From: Nyssa sinensis
Lineage: Eukaryota > Streptophyta > Magnoliopsida > Cornales > Nyssaceae
Assembly: GCA_008638375.1 (NCBI GenBank)
Contig: CM018035.1
Location: 29,187,807-29,251,806 of the forward strand
DNA length: 64,000 bases
Direction of reading: 5' to 3'
The first letter of the stretch is position 1; every line of letters begins with the position of its first letter. The position numbers and the translations under genes were made by a program. Shown here one piece after another: positions 36,935 to 47,134 of this stretch. Under the pieces are notes generated by a model. The model saw only the letters and a list, made by a program, of their open reading frames with translations. It ran no database searches and had not been told where the DNA came from.

Positions 36935-38040
36935 ATGGAAGGAATAGACCCGAGTCTCATCTCTCATAAATTGATGGCCGACCCAAGCCATCCCCCGGTC
37001 AGACAAAGGAGAAGAACTTTTGCCCTCGAGAGACACAAGGTCATCAATGATGAAGTCCAAAGGCTACTGGATGCAAAGATGATCAGAGAGGTATTCTATC
37101 TAGAATGGCTTGCCAACACCATCTTGGTTAAGAAAAATAATGGAAAATGGCGGGTCTGTGTCGACTACACTGACCTCAATAAAGCATGCCCCAAGGTCAA
37201 CTTTCCTTTCCCGAGAATTGACCAGCTAGTTGACGCAACAGCAGGTCACAAGCTGATGAGTTTCATGGATGCATACTCCCGATACAACCAGATCTAGATG
37301 TACCCTCAAACCAGGAAAAGATGTCATTCATCTCTGAACAAGGTCTCTACTGTTATATGGTGATGCCATTTGGGCTGAAGAATGCCGGAGCTACGTACCA
37401 GCAGTTGGTCAACAAAATGTTCGAGCACCTGATTGGTAGTACAATGAAGGTCTATATAGACGATATGCTAGTCAAAAGCTAGAAGAAGGGTGAGCATATT
37501 CAGCATTCGATGCAGACTTTTGACATACTAAAGTGGCACAAAATAAAGTTGAATCCCTCAAAGTGCACCTTTGGGGTCAGCAAGGGGAAATTTCTTGACG
37601 TTCTGATTTCGTAAAGAGGGATAAGGGCAGACACCTCACAGATCAAAGCATTGACAGAGCTGGAGCCACCAAGGTCCAAAAAAGAGGTCCAAGTGCTAAA
37701 CGACAGGATCGTAGCTCTGAATAGATTCATTTCCAAGTCCACTAATCATTGCCTCCCGTTCTTCAAAGCTTTGAGAGGGAACAAGGCCCTTGAACGGACC
37801 CCTGAATGCGATAAGGCCTTCCAAGAACTCAAGCAATATGTGGCATCCCCAGAGCTCTTATCCAAACCGGTGCAAGGGGGAAAGCTCTTTCTATACCTCG
37901 TGGTATCAGAAAATGCGGTGAGCTCTGCGTTTATCCGAGAAGAAAGGGGGATTCAGAAGCCAGTATTCTATGTCAGCAAAGCACTCTTGGGCTTCGAGAG
38001 AAGATATCCCGAGGTCAAAAGTTGGCATTTGCCTTGATAA
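36935..38040 (+). pseudogene. pol: Tat reverse transcriptase and first RNase H
   Basis: RT begins with the DPSHPPVRQRRRTFALERH linker, then ILVKKNNGKWRVCVDYTDLN and PFPRIDQLVDATAGH. A stop (37295-37297) and frameshift follow; the frame resumes with VMPFGLKNAGATYQ and the catalytic YIDD at 37453-37464. Two more stops (near 37480 and 37612) precede the retroviral-type RNase H (QPVFYVSK-like segment near 37950). A lost A near 38020 shifts the frame again. All RT motifs are recognisable but the gene is inactive. Confidence 0.88.
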
Positions 38041-38081
38041 TATCTACTTGAAAGCTCTAACCTTATTTCCAGGCCCAATCG

Positions 38082-38789
38082 ATGGTGATCCCAACGTCCT
38101 ACCCCTTGAAGGTAATTTTGCACAAACCAGACACCTCGGGACGGTTAGTAAAATGGTTTGTGGAACTGGGGGAATTCGATATATCATATGTGCCCAAAAC
38201 CTCCATCAAAGCCCAAGCTCTAGCTGACTTCGTGGAAGAATTTACTCTAGTTCTACAGGGAGGTGCCGGGGTAAATACGGGCATAGCAGCGTGGCAGCTC
38301 CACATCGATGGCTCCTCTTCTGAAAAAGGCTCTGAAGTCGGCATTGTACTCCGATCTCTAGAAGGGATTGCAATAGAAAAGACTGTTACCCTAAAATTCA
38401 GAGCCTCGAACAACGAAGCTAAATATGAGGCACTGATCCTTGGCATGAGACTAGCCCTAGAATGCGAAGCTCGAAGCCTCGAAGCGTTCTTTGATTCCCA
38501 ACTGGTGGTGGGCCAAGTCTTGGGCGAGTTCACAGCCAAAGACGACAGAATGATCAAATATGCAGAATTAGTGAACTTATTAAAGAAATTGTTCTTAGAC
38601 TTCACCATCCACAAAGTTAACAGAAGTCTGAATGCCCGAGCCGACGCCTTGGCAAACATAGCTTCTCACCTCAAACTAGACAAGGACTCCGAAGTCAGTA
38701 TCTCTTGCCAAAATGGGCCAAGTATCAAAGAGGTTCAATCTGCCCACTCAATAGAGCAAAGTCAGGACTGGAGAACTCCAATCCTCTAG
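38082..38789 (+). pseudogene. pol: Tat second (archaeal-type) RNase H
   Basis: After a linker with FDISYVPKTSIKAQALADF comes an RVT_3-type RNase H: LHIDGSSSEKGSEVG, NNEAKYEALILGM, FFDSQLVVGQV and ARADALANIAS, giving the acidic residues of the active site. A second RNase H of plant/archaeal type next to the retroviral one is a hallmark of Tat elements. Open for 235 codons, then TAG at 38787-38789 before integrase. The long antisense frame at 38099-38659 is only its shadow. Confidence 0.88.
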
Positions 38790-38792
38790 TAT

Positions 38793-40004
38793 TTGAAGGA
38801 CAGACAACTTCCAGAGGACAAGGACCAGGCTCAAAATATACGAATCAGAGCAACACAGTACCTTATCGTAAATGAGAAACTCTACCGTAGGTCATATTCC
38901 CAGCCTCTCCTTACGTGCTTATCCCCGGAAAAGTTCGAGTATGTCTTGGCCGAAATTCATGAAGGGATATGTGGAAATCACAATGGCAGTAGAACAATTG
39001 CCCACCGAGCTCTGACTTATGGCTACTACTGGCCTGGCATGCTCAGGCACGCCAAAGGATACATGAAAAGGTGCAATAAATGTCAACACTTTGCCTTGTA
39101 CCAGCATCAAGCCACACCATGAGCTCACCCTAATTACCAGTCCATGGCCCTTCACTCAATGGGGGATGGACATTGTGGGACCACTACCAAAGGCCCCCTA
39201 GAACAGAATGTATCTGTCAGTCGCCATTGACTATTTTTCTAAGTGGGTGGAGACGGAACCCCTAACTCACATTACCGAGGCAAAGGTAAGGAATTTCACG
39301 TGGAAGAACAAAGTCTGCAGGTTTGATGTGCCCCGTGTTATCATCTCTGACAACGACACTCAATTTGTTGGAAAGGTATTCGCGAAATTCTGTGGTCACC
39401 TACATATTAGCCATCACTTCTCCTCACCAGGGCACCCCCAGAAAAACGGGCAAGCCGAGGTCACCAATCGAATGATCCTTGACGCCCTCAAAAAGAGGTT
39501 GGAACAGGCCAAAGGAAGATGGGTGGAAGAGCTCCCAAGAGTGCTCTGGGCATACCGAACCACATGGAGGACGTCAATCGCCGAAACACCATTCTTACTC
39601 ACATACGGTGCTGAGGCAGTCATCCTTATCGAGATTGGCATGCCCACACCAAGGACGAAAGCCTTCAACCAATAAACTAACGATTTCCAACTGGTAGAGA
39701 ATCTCGACCTATTAGAGGAAAAAAGAGAGCAGGCAGGAATCAGAGCTGGGGAATATCAACGAAGGATAGCCATGAGCTTCAATTAGAAGGTGAAACTCGT
39801 AGCCTTCCAGATCGGCGACGTGGTCCTAAGGAGGGTCTTCCCTAATTCCAAGGATCCCACCATGGGAAAGCAATCCCCGAACTGGGAGGGGCTCTATAAA
39901 GTTGTCAAAATTATCAAGCCTATGATGTATTGGTTATAAGATATGTCTGGTCAGCCAGTTCCTAGGCCCTGGAATATTGAGCACCTGCGAAAGTATTATC
40001 AATA
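38793..40004 (+). pseudogene. pol: Tat integrase
   Basis: In frame with the preceding RNase H across one stop. Zinc finger: EIHEGICGNHNG with MKRCNKCQHF. A frameshift near 39118 leads to the core: WGMDIVGPLPKAP (first Asp), VIISDNDTQFVG (second Asp) and NGQAEVTNR (Glu). A TAG follows the first part (39200), others lie at 39673-39675, 39784 and near 39938. The C-terminus ends WNIEHLRKYYQ at about 40004. No chromodomain is present. Confidence 0.87.
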
Positions 40005-40035
40005 AAGTTTCTCCCCATTTTGAAAAGTATTCAAT

Positions 40036-40800
40036 TCAATGCATAGGTCCCCAGACTTGGTCCATTTGAAAAGGCCCCTACGAGCAAGAGTGATGTAGGC
40101 ATAGTCTCAATGCACAAGTCCCTAAGCCTGGTCCATTTGAAAAAGCCCCTACGAGCAAGAGTGTTGTAGGCATGGTCTTAATTTACAGATCCCCAGACTT
40201 GGTCCATTTAAAAAGGCCCTTACGAGTAAGAGTGTTGTAGTCATAGTCTCAATGCACAGGTCTCCAGACCTGGTCGGTTTAAAAAGGCCCCTACGAGCAA
40301 GAGTGCTGTAGGCATAGTCTTAATGCACAGGTCTCCAGACCTGGTCCATTTAAAAAGGCCCCTATGAGCAAGAGTGTTATAGGCATGGTCTCAATTCAAT
40401 GCACAGGTCTCCAGACCTAGTCCATTTAAAAAGGCCCCTATGAGCAAGACTGTTGTAAGCATGGTCTTAATTCAATGCATAGGTCTCCAGACCTAGTCTA
40501 TTTAAAAAAGCCCCTATGAGTAAGACTGCTATAGGCATGGTCTCAATTCAATGCACAGGTCTCCAGACCTGGTCCATTTGAAAGGCCCCTACGAGCAAGA
40601 GTATTGTAAGCATGGTCTCAAGTCAGTGCACAGGTCTCCAGACCTGGTCCATTTGAAAGGCCTCTACGAGCAAGAGTGTTGTAGGCATGGTCTGGATTCA
40701 ATGCACAGGTCTCTAGACCTGGTCCGTTTAAAAAGGCCCTACGAGCAAGGGTGTTGTAGGTGTGGTCTCAACACAATACAAGTATCCCCAGATGTGATCT
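40036..40800 (+). repeat. 71-76 bp minisatellite after Tat integrase
   Basis: About ten head-to-tail units of 'caggtctccagacctggtcc', 'aaaaggcccctacgagcaag' and 'agtgttgtaggcatggtctc'. Early units are 71 bp; later ones grow to 75-76 by an added 'attca'. The last unit is partial. Units differ from each other by a few bases. The inverted repeat 'aggtctccagacct' lies in each unit. The open frame across part of the array is not a gene. Confidence 0.92.
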
Positions 40801-40828
40801 ATTAATGGGCATAATCCTAACTATTTCA

Positions 40829-41145
40829 GGTCAGAAGATTTATTACATTAACTTGTTTTGGTACAAGTATTTCACCTCTGATCCATAGTTTTTTTTAGAT
40901 CTGAAGCCTTATCGGTTATCAGGTCAAAAGATCTATTACATTAACATGTTTTGGTGCAAGTATTTCACCTCTGATCCACAGTTCTTTTTAGATCTAAAGC
41001 CTTATCAGTTATCAGGTCTGAAGTCTTATTAAGTTATTTGTTATTTGTCAAGTATTTTACTTCTGACCCCCACTAAGGAACAATTCATTCAGGTCTGAAG
41101 TGTGATTAACTGGGTTGGTTAAAACTACAAGTATTTCAAATCCGC
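40829..41145 (+). repeat. Degenerate ~90-bp tandem repeat
   Basis: Units start with 'caggtc(a/t)(a/g)aag' at about 40829, 40920, 41012 and 41087. Each carries 'caagtattt(c/t)ac(c/t)tctgat'. The first two are about 90% alike, the third and fourth are shortened and diverged. Confidence 0.75.
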
Positions 41146-41232
41146 ATAAGAAGATATGAAAGACAATTTCTTGTATTAATGAAAGCCTGAAAATGCTGAA
41201 AATTACGATGAAAAAAGTAAAAATAGTACAAT

Positions 41233-43178
41233 TTAATTTGGATTAACTAGAGGAACGGCAGAAATTAGCACCGCGTCCTCGATGACGGCACCCTCAAGCG
41301 GTTGGTATTGGGTGAGCTCGGGAGAGTTAGGCAAGGATTCTTCCACCTCCACCTCATCTAGCCTGGAGATGTCCACGTTAGGATAAAGTTTCTGGATCCT
41401 ATTTCTGCAAAGAAGGTACCCAGTATCCATAAACTCTCTCCCCATTGAGTTAACTAGGCCCATCACTTCCGCCTTGGCAGCTGCTCGGGCCTTTTCTATC
41501 TTCTGAGCCTCTATTGCCTCAACCTCCTTGAACTTCTACCTCAGTATGTCCACATTTTTACAGAGCTTTTTCCTCTGAATGAGCATGGACTCCATTCCTT
41601 GCCTTGGTTCCATATATTTCCCTTTAAGGGCTTCACATTTGGCCTCCAAGGAACTCGCAGCCACTTGGGATGCCCCCAGCTCAGAGCGGGCAGTTACAAG
41701 TTCAGAATGGGCTGCCTTCAGTTTAGCCTGAAGGCTATTAACCCTTTCGGAGTGGTCAGGACGGTCCATAAGGGTGGCCATCGCCTGAACAACCTGCAAA
41801 CGATAAACAGAGGAGTCAGTAAAACTGAAACAAATAAATGACGACAAAAGTCTTTTTATAATGAATTCTACCCCAGTGTGACCCAGCATAAGGTCGGCAA
41901 TGGTCTACCACGAGCTCTTGCCTTGGAAAGACGAGGAAAATGATGCCTCGAAGGAAAACTTCGCGGCCTCTGACCCCGAGGATGCATCAGCCAGATTTAA
42001 AGGGACAAAGTTCGATCCCTCCTAAGGAGAAGCCAGATGGGGGGGCAGAGGCCTATGCACCATGGGCAACGCCTGCCTTGGCAGGCTATAAAGCCTCAAC
42101 GGTTTGGGAAGCCTCAACAAGTTGGGAGGCCTCAACAAGATGGGAGGCCCCAGTTACCATCCTCTTCTTTTTTTGAGCTGGAAGGGTGACTGTTGAAAAA
42201 GATGCGCCCCCATCTTTCTTCTTGGTGCTCAGGACATATCCATCCAACACCGACCTCTTTATCACGGTAGCCTCATTCTTTGTTAGATTTGCCTCCATTA
42301 GGCTCTTTGGAGACAAGATCTGATAATGAGGATGGTGGATGGGCTACAGCAAACGCCGATATCTCTTCTGGAGCTCGGGAGTGAAGGTCGGCCTCCTCCA
42401 AGCTTTCTTATCTCTAAAACAATATACATAACAGAGGGAAATAAGATAATCAGAGTAGGAAAAAGAATAAAGAAAGACTACCATATACAGATCTGAGGAC
42501 TCACCCTTTGGACCAGTATGCTGAGGAAAGAGACTCAGCTGGTTCTTAAAATCTTCACGCTCTCAGCCTCCCCCAACGAAGAAATACCACTTCTTCTATG
42601 TTTTGTTGAAAGTGGGTACTGAAGTTAGAGGTCTGAACCTCTGGTCAAAGGACATGTAATAAAGCCCCTCTGAGCTGAGGTACTTTATGTCCATCTGACT
42701 CTAGATGAGGTCCAGATCTACCTGGACCCCATTCTTATGGCCTAAAACTTAAAAGGCCATAAGCTGCCTGCAGCTGTTTATATTCAGCTTGGCAGGGCAA
42801 ATATTAAACCATGTGAAGAATTCGTTTAGGAGGGGATGGAGAGGAAATCGAACGCCAATCTCGAACCACTCGAGATAGGCATAGATCTCCCCTCGCTCTA
42901 TGTCGGAAGGACGATCAGAAGACCTAGGAAACCCTACAAGTAACATTCTTTAGGAACATGTATTGTTTCCAGAGGGCTTTTAGGACCCCCTTGGTCATAG
43001 CACTCTCCCCCTCTTCTTTCTAGGATCGGCCGGCTGTACTTGCCTCCCCGTCATCGGACCTTGGGTTAGACTCAAAAGAAGAAAAAGAAGAAGAGGAAAA
43101 GGAAGGACCACTGTCACTGCCCATTTTTGTATCTACCATAACCTCTATACCATCGAAATAGATATCAGAATCTGACAT
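41233..43178 (-). pseudogene. Antisense ORF of Tat element, 'putative gypsy-type transposon' protein
   Basis: A gene-like unit on the strand opposite to gag-pol. It opens MSDSDIYFDGIEVMVD at 43178, has an acidic Ser-rich stretch, then (other frame, 42905-42750) RFPLHPLLNEFFTWFNICP and LNINSCRQLMAF, the signature of the Transposase_28 domain (PF04195). A Lys-rich middle follows (42300-42086), then a coiled coil (SLQAKLKAAHSELVTARSEL, 41740-41680) and a C-terminus ending at 41233. Two candidate introns restore frame: GTGAGT...AGAG at 42504-42412 (93 bp) and GTAGAA...TTTGCAG at 41870-41794 (77 bp, phase 0). Stops near 43020 and 41905 and a frameshift near 42930 show decay. Antisense extra ORFs of this domain type are known from Tat elements; their role is unknown. 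Confidence 0.78.
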
Positions 43179-43613
43179 GGCCGACAAATGATAAATAAAG
43201 AAAAATACGTAGAAAAGGACGAAGAAGGAGAAGGAAAAGGTAAAATAAAAGGGATGAGAAATTACCAGAAGGAAGGGGAATCAGGCGATGATGGCCGAAA
43301 ATCGCACTAGGTTGTCAGAGAGCACTTGTGAATGCCTTGAAAATGTTTGAAAGATGTAAACAGATATCAAATGTCCCCTCACTATTTATAATAGGCGGTA
43401 GAGACATCATTTAATGCCTCGAAAATCGAATGACAGTTTAATAATAAATAGCCTCGATTGACCAAATGACAACATGCGCAGTAATTATACTAGTGCAGCT
43501 ATTGTCCCCTCAAAATACGAAACGGTGCATTCATTGATGTATGTGTGACCCTTCGAGAACCCTAGCCTGAGTTCTATACGCGTTCTCAGAACTAAGGCTC
43601 GAGGAGGAGTAGC
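43179..43613. other. Tat 3' untranslated region with polypurine tract
   Basis: No coding signal. For the antisense ORF it is the upstream region. It ends with the purine-rich GCTCGAGGAGGAGTAGC directly before the LTR at 43614, the likely plus-strand primer. Confidence 0.55.
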
Positions 43614-44188
43614 TGATAAGCTAAAAAAATGCTGACTAACCAAAATCTGACACGTGTCTAGATTTGTTATGTGTTGGTCGTAAAGTGTTTAGTTATACTG
43701 ACCTGACGTCGGACCGGCAGGCTCAGAGATATTGATCCTCGGGGTACCGATCTCTTTATCAACATATCTGACTACCGAACAGGTCGTCGTCATCATCTTG
43801 CCCTACCGACCTCGGAACGATGGGACAGACGGTGACGTGTAGCAGTCGGCGAAACAGGTAACCGTGCAGAACAGGGAGGCAGGTGGTGATAGTAAGGCAG
43901 GTGCTCACGATGAGATTGCCACCGTCAGATAACAGTGAACCCATGCCTTAACAGCACCAACTCCTACCCACTTTGGCAGACAATCAGCCTATAATTATAA
44001 CCCTTGAGGTACGTTCCGGGGGATCTCTTTTTTAAGTTATTAATTTGAGTTTTACTTTTACTCTCTCTAACTTAATCATCGGAGTGGCTACCGCTAGAGC
44101 CATCCCCGATGGCATTTTAACTCCATTTCTTCCCTGGTTTCATGCTAGTGGAGAATAGAGCCTCAACGAGTCAAAAAGGGCAACAACA
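43614..44188 (+). repeat. Tat element 3' LTR
   Basis: TGATAAGCT to GGCAACAACA, 575 bp, followed by the duplication GATTG at 44189-44193. Differs from 7448-8041 at about one position in ten, with one 18-bp gap. Confidence 0.88.
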
Positions 44189-44386
44189 GATTGGTTGTGA
44201 AATTCTTTAGAATCAGATGAATTCAGTTTGGCGAACAGGTCTCCAAAAGGGGCAACGCAATTCTTTAGAATAGACTCGTAGAGCTGCTAAGGATATTGGG
44301 TGATGATGTCGTTGAACGGAGGGAGACTGTAGAGAATGGTGGCAAAGTGGAAGGAAGGGAGGCTGTTGAAGGTGTTGGGTCCCTGA
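44189..44386 (-). pseudogene. UGT85-type glucosyltransferase fragment
   Basis: On the minus strand one frame reads GPNTFNSLPSFHFATI, LPPFNDIITQYP, then QLYESILKNCVAPFGDLFAK. This corresponds to the N-terminal acceptor-binding part of UGT85-family UDP-glucosyltransferases, usually RLLKSRGPN...LP.FRFETIPDGLPP...CES..KNCLAPF. Two in-frame stops are present. The match begins abruptly near 44386 and ends at the Tat target duplication; across it, the other flank (7442 downwards) does not continue the protein. It is a relic, too short to assign a substrate. Confidence 0.6.
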
Positions 44387-45339
44387 GATCATAAGAGGCA
44401 TCAAGTGTTGTAGTGAAGTTGAAGGAAGGGGTGATGGATTTTAGGTTCGAAAAAGGTGATTGTGGGTAAAAGGATAAATCATATAAAGTGGTATTATAGC
44501 CATATTGAAAAATAAAACAAAAATGATAGCTAATTAAAATGGACTTGAGGTAAAAAAATAAAAAAAATCAATTGTCCTTTAGCCTAAGAGTGAAAAGTGA
44601 CTAGACTTCACAATAATTTAGTACATTTTGGAGGGACTTAACACTAATTAACTCTATTAAGTATTCTAAAAAAGTAATTAGCAAGTGTTTTCTTTTTATC
44701 TCTATAAATCCCCAAAAATGTAGACTTTTCTGATTGCTATAGGGATGCATATTGTCATAGAAGCAAACAAATTACCTTAATTAATTAGCCATTATTTCCA
44801 TATCCCATTAGGACTTCTTTCACTATCAATTTTGCAATGAGGAACGAACATGAAAAATGAACAAGTTCAAGCAATGCTGGTCCACCCACACCCACACCCT
44901 GTCCCCAAAACTCATATCATTCCATTTCATTACTATTCAATCAAATACAAATACTGATCACTTACCATTTTCCATCCCCAAATTAAATGTCGATCGATTA
45001 ATCTATTTATTTATATATCATGCCATTGTTGGGAGAGGTGGCCGCTACCAATTTCAAAAAGTGACCAACTAGTTGGCATGCCATGTGTCTACCTCAAAAC
45101 TTGTGGCTCATTTAAAATTTTGAATTTATTCGACATCAATATAATTGTTAGCACCAGGGTCCATTCTTGTGATTGGCTAATCCGGTTGACAAAACATGCT
45201 TTGATTGTAATCATAATAATAGTCCTAGGCTTAAAGTGATTCAATGCCCCGTTCTACTCTAAGATGGTCCAAGTTTCATTGTCGTGCATATCTATTGGCA
45301 AACTTGGTTCATGAAGGATATTTTGGGTATTTCATACTC
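44387..45339. other. Host or unassigned spacer, no gene recognised
   Basis: AT-rich, no protein match seen on either strand. A 71-codon frame at 44857 has no recognisable family. The left end of the copia LTR that follows may lie inside this stretch. Confidence 0.35.
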
Positions 45340-46709
45340 TTGTTTTGATTTGGATTTCACACACGCACACATTGCATTCATTGCATATAGCTGAAATCAT
45401 ATCTTCATTGTGTGTATTATTGACTTGTGTTGTGAAACAATAATCCCAAAAAATGCATATTTGAGAAATTGAGTTCACAATGCAAGAGGAAGACCAATCT
45501 TCTGTTGGTCGTTCAAATGAACCTAGTGGCTAGTTCGAACAAAAATTAGAATATGGTCATTTTTAATTATTCGATTATCATTTGATAGACTTGATCCAAC
45601 GAACATTAGTAGGTTATCGTTTGATGTTCATTCGAACAAAAACTGCACAAAAATAACATACTTTTCTATTTTGGAGCCTCATTTGAGATCTGGTCTTTAT
45701 CCTTTAAATTTATGAAATTTCAAGTTTGAAGAGAGAGATTAGAGAGAACAGAGAGAGAAAGAGTTCAATTTTTGAGAGCCATATAGTTGAGAAAAGTTAG
45801 GGCTTCCATTAGAGAACATTTATACATGTGCTTCATCTATATCTCTCCTACTCATCATACATTGATTTGATCATCTCACTTGATCCAAATCAATCAAAGA
45901 GCCTTTATCATCAATTCAATTGAAGAGTTTGTGGAGTTCAACTTTGTAGATTTCATTGTTGGGCAATCGGAGGAGTCTAAAGTTGTATAGAGTTTGTAAT
46001 TATATAGAGCACCGATCAGAGGATTTTGAGATCGCATGGACCTTATGGTTGTATGAAAAATTCAGCTATGGTAGAAACTTGTGGCTGCAAGGGAGATTGA
46101 AGACAGCTGAGTAGAATGAAGATTAAGGAACTAAGTCCATGTCATCACCGGATTGTAATTAATCACGCACATAGTGGATTCTTCCATGAGCATGGATAGC
46201 TCTGGAGTTTTCCATCATGGACAGTCTCTTGTGTTGGTTTCTCCGTCATCACGTTTGGTTTGACAACTCTCTAACTCTTATTATACTTTACAATTTCTAA
46301 ATTGCTTAACATGAATGCTTCTACTTGATTAGAACTAGGTTTTCATGAATATTGAAAATTAAACATCAATTGATTAATTGAGAACCTAAATTGAGAAATT
46401 GGATTATTAATTTAATTGATAAATTAAAAATTGATTAAGTAATCAAAATTTTGATTGAATTGTGAAATCGGCATGTTGAATTGATTAGTTAATCAATTAG
46501 GCTTGTGGTTAATTGGTTTGTGTATTGAACACTATATTACAACTACATTAGGTGAATTGAACATATTTTCGGATATTGCTTAGAATCTCAATTCAAATAT
46601 TGTGATATCCTTGTTGTAGTCAGTGTTGTGGATGAAGAATTAAAAAAATTAGTACAAACCTATTCAACCCCCCCTTCTAGGTTAGTTTTGCACCAAAGGA
46701 CCAACAACA
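45340..46709 (+). repeat. Copia LTR (approximate left boundary)
   Basis: The right end is set by CCAACAACA just before a degenerate Met-tRNA primer site and gag. The sequence before it has the look of a copia LTR (purine-rich leader near 45725-45770, then 'ttctaggttagttttgcacc' close to the end). The left boundary could not be fixed and no second LTR is in the window. Confidence 0.45.
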
Positions 46710-46712
46710 AGG

Positions 46713-46724
46713 TGGTATAAGATA
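46713..46724 (+). other. Degenerate copia primer-binding site
   Basis: TGGTATAAGATA, three mismatches to TGGTATCAGAGC, a few bases after the LTR. Confidence 0.5.
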
Positions 46725-46784
46725 TTACTTCCTAAGGGAATAGATTAGATACCTAGTAGCGTGAAGAATAGAAGGGATGAGAGA

Positions 46785-47134
46785 AGGCGGATCTATTCTC
46801 GACCACCTCTATTTGACGGCTTTAACTATGTATATTGAAAGGCTAGAATAAGAGCTTTTCTTAGAGCCATAGATGAGTGAGTTTAGCTCGCCGTCCAAGA
46901 AGGTTGGACCACACCGATCATAACCTCTACTACGAAAGTCCCGTTTATACCCAAGCCTCCCAACACATGGAATGAACTCGAATTAAGAGTTAGTAATTAT
47001 AACACTAAATGACTCAATACAATATTTAATGTGGTAACTCTGACTGAGTTCCATCAAATCATGACATGTGAGACCTCAAAAGAGGCATGAGATATCCTTG
47101 AGATTACCTGTGAGGGTATGTTGATGGTTAAGAG
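46785..47134 (+). pseudogene. gag: Copia gag, first part
   Basis: Reads RPPLFDGFNYVYWKARIRAF, then WNELELRVSNYN, LNTIFNVVTLTEFHQI and TCETSKEA, with stops at several conserved positions (for example TGA for the Trp after SKEA). This is the DUF4219/UBN2-type gag of plant copia elements. The frame leaves at 47134, where the solo LTR inserted, and resumes at 55649. Confidence 0.82.

Larger units (their letters stand above)
7448..44188 (+). mobile_element. Tat-lineage Ty3-gypsy element, whole, with nested insertions
   Basis: LTRs at 7448-8041 and 43614-44188 are flanked by the 5-bp target duplication GATTG (7443-7447 and 44189-44193). Removing the two nested chromoviruses and their duplications leaves about 10.5 kb. 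Order on the plus strand: LTR, primer site, gag (22704-23240 then 34889 on), protease, RT, RNase H, a second archaeal-type RNase H, integrase, minisatellite arrays, antisense ORF, LTR. The double RNase H and lack of a chromodomain place it in the Tat group. The LTRs differ at roughly one base in ten, so it is the oldest of the three gypsy layers here. Many stops and shifts make it inactive. Confidence 0.9.

Noticed and set aside
38099..38659. 186-codon antisense frame
   Set aside because: Exact shadow of the Tat archaeal-type RNase H; no domain signal of its own.
40551..40805. Repetitive 84-codon frame (MHRSPDLVHLKGPYEQE...)
   Set aside because: By-product of the 75-bp minisatellite; unit length happens to keep the frame over three units.
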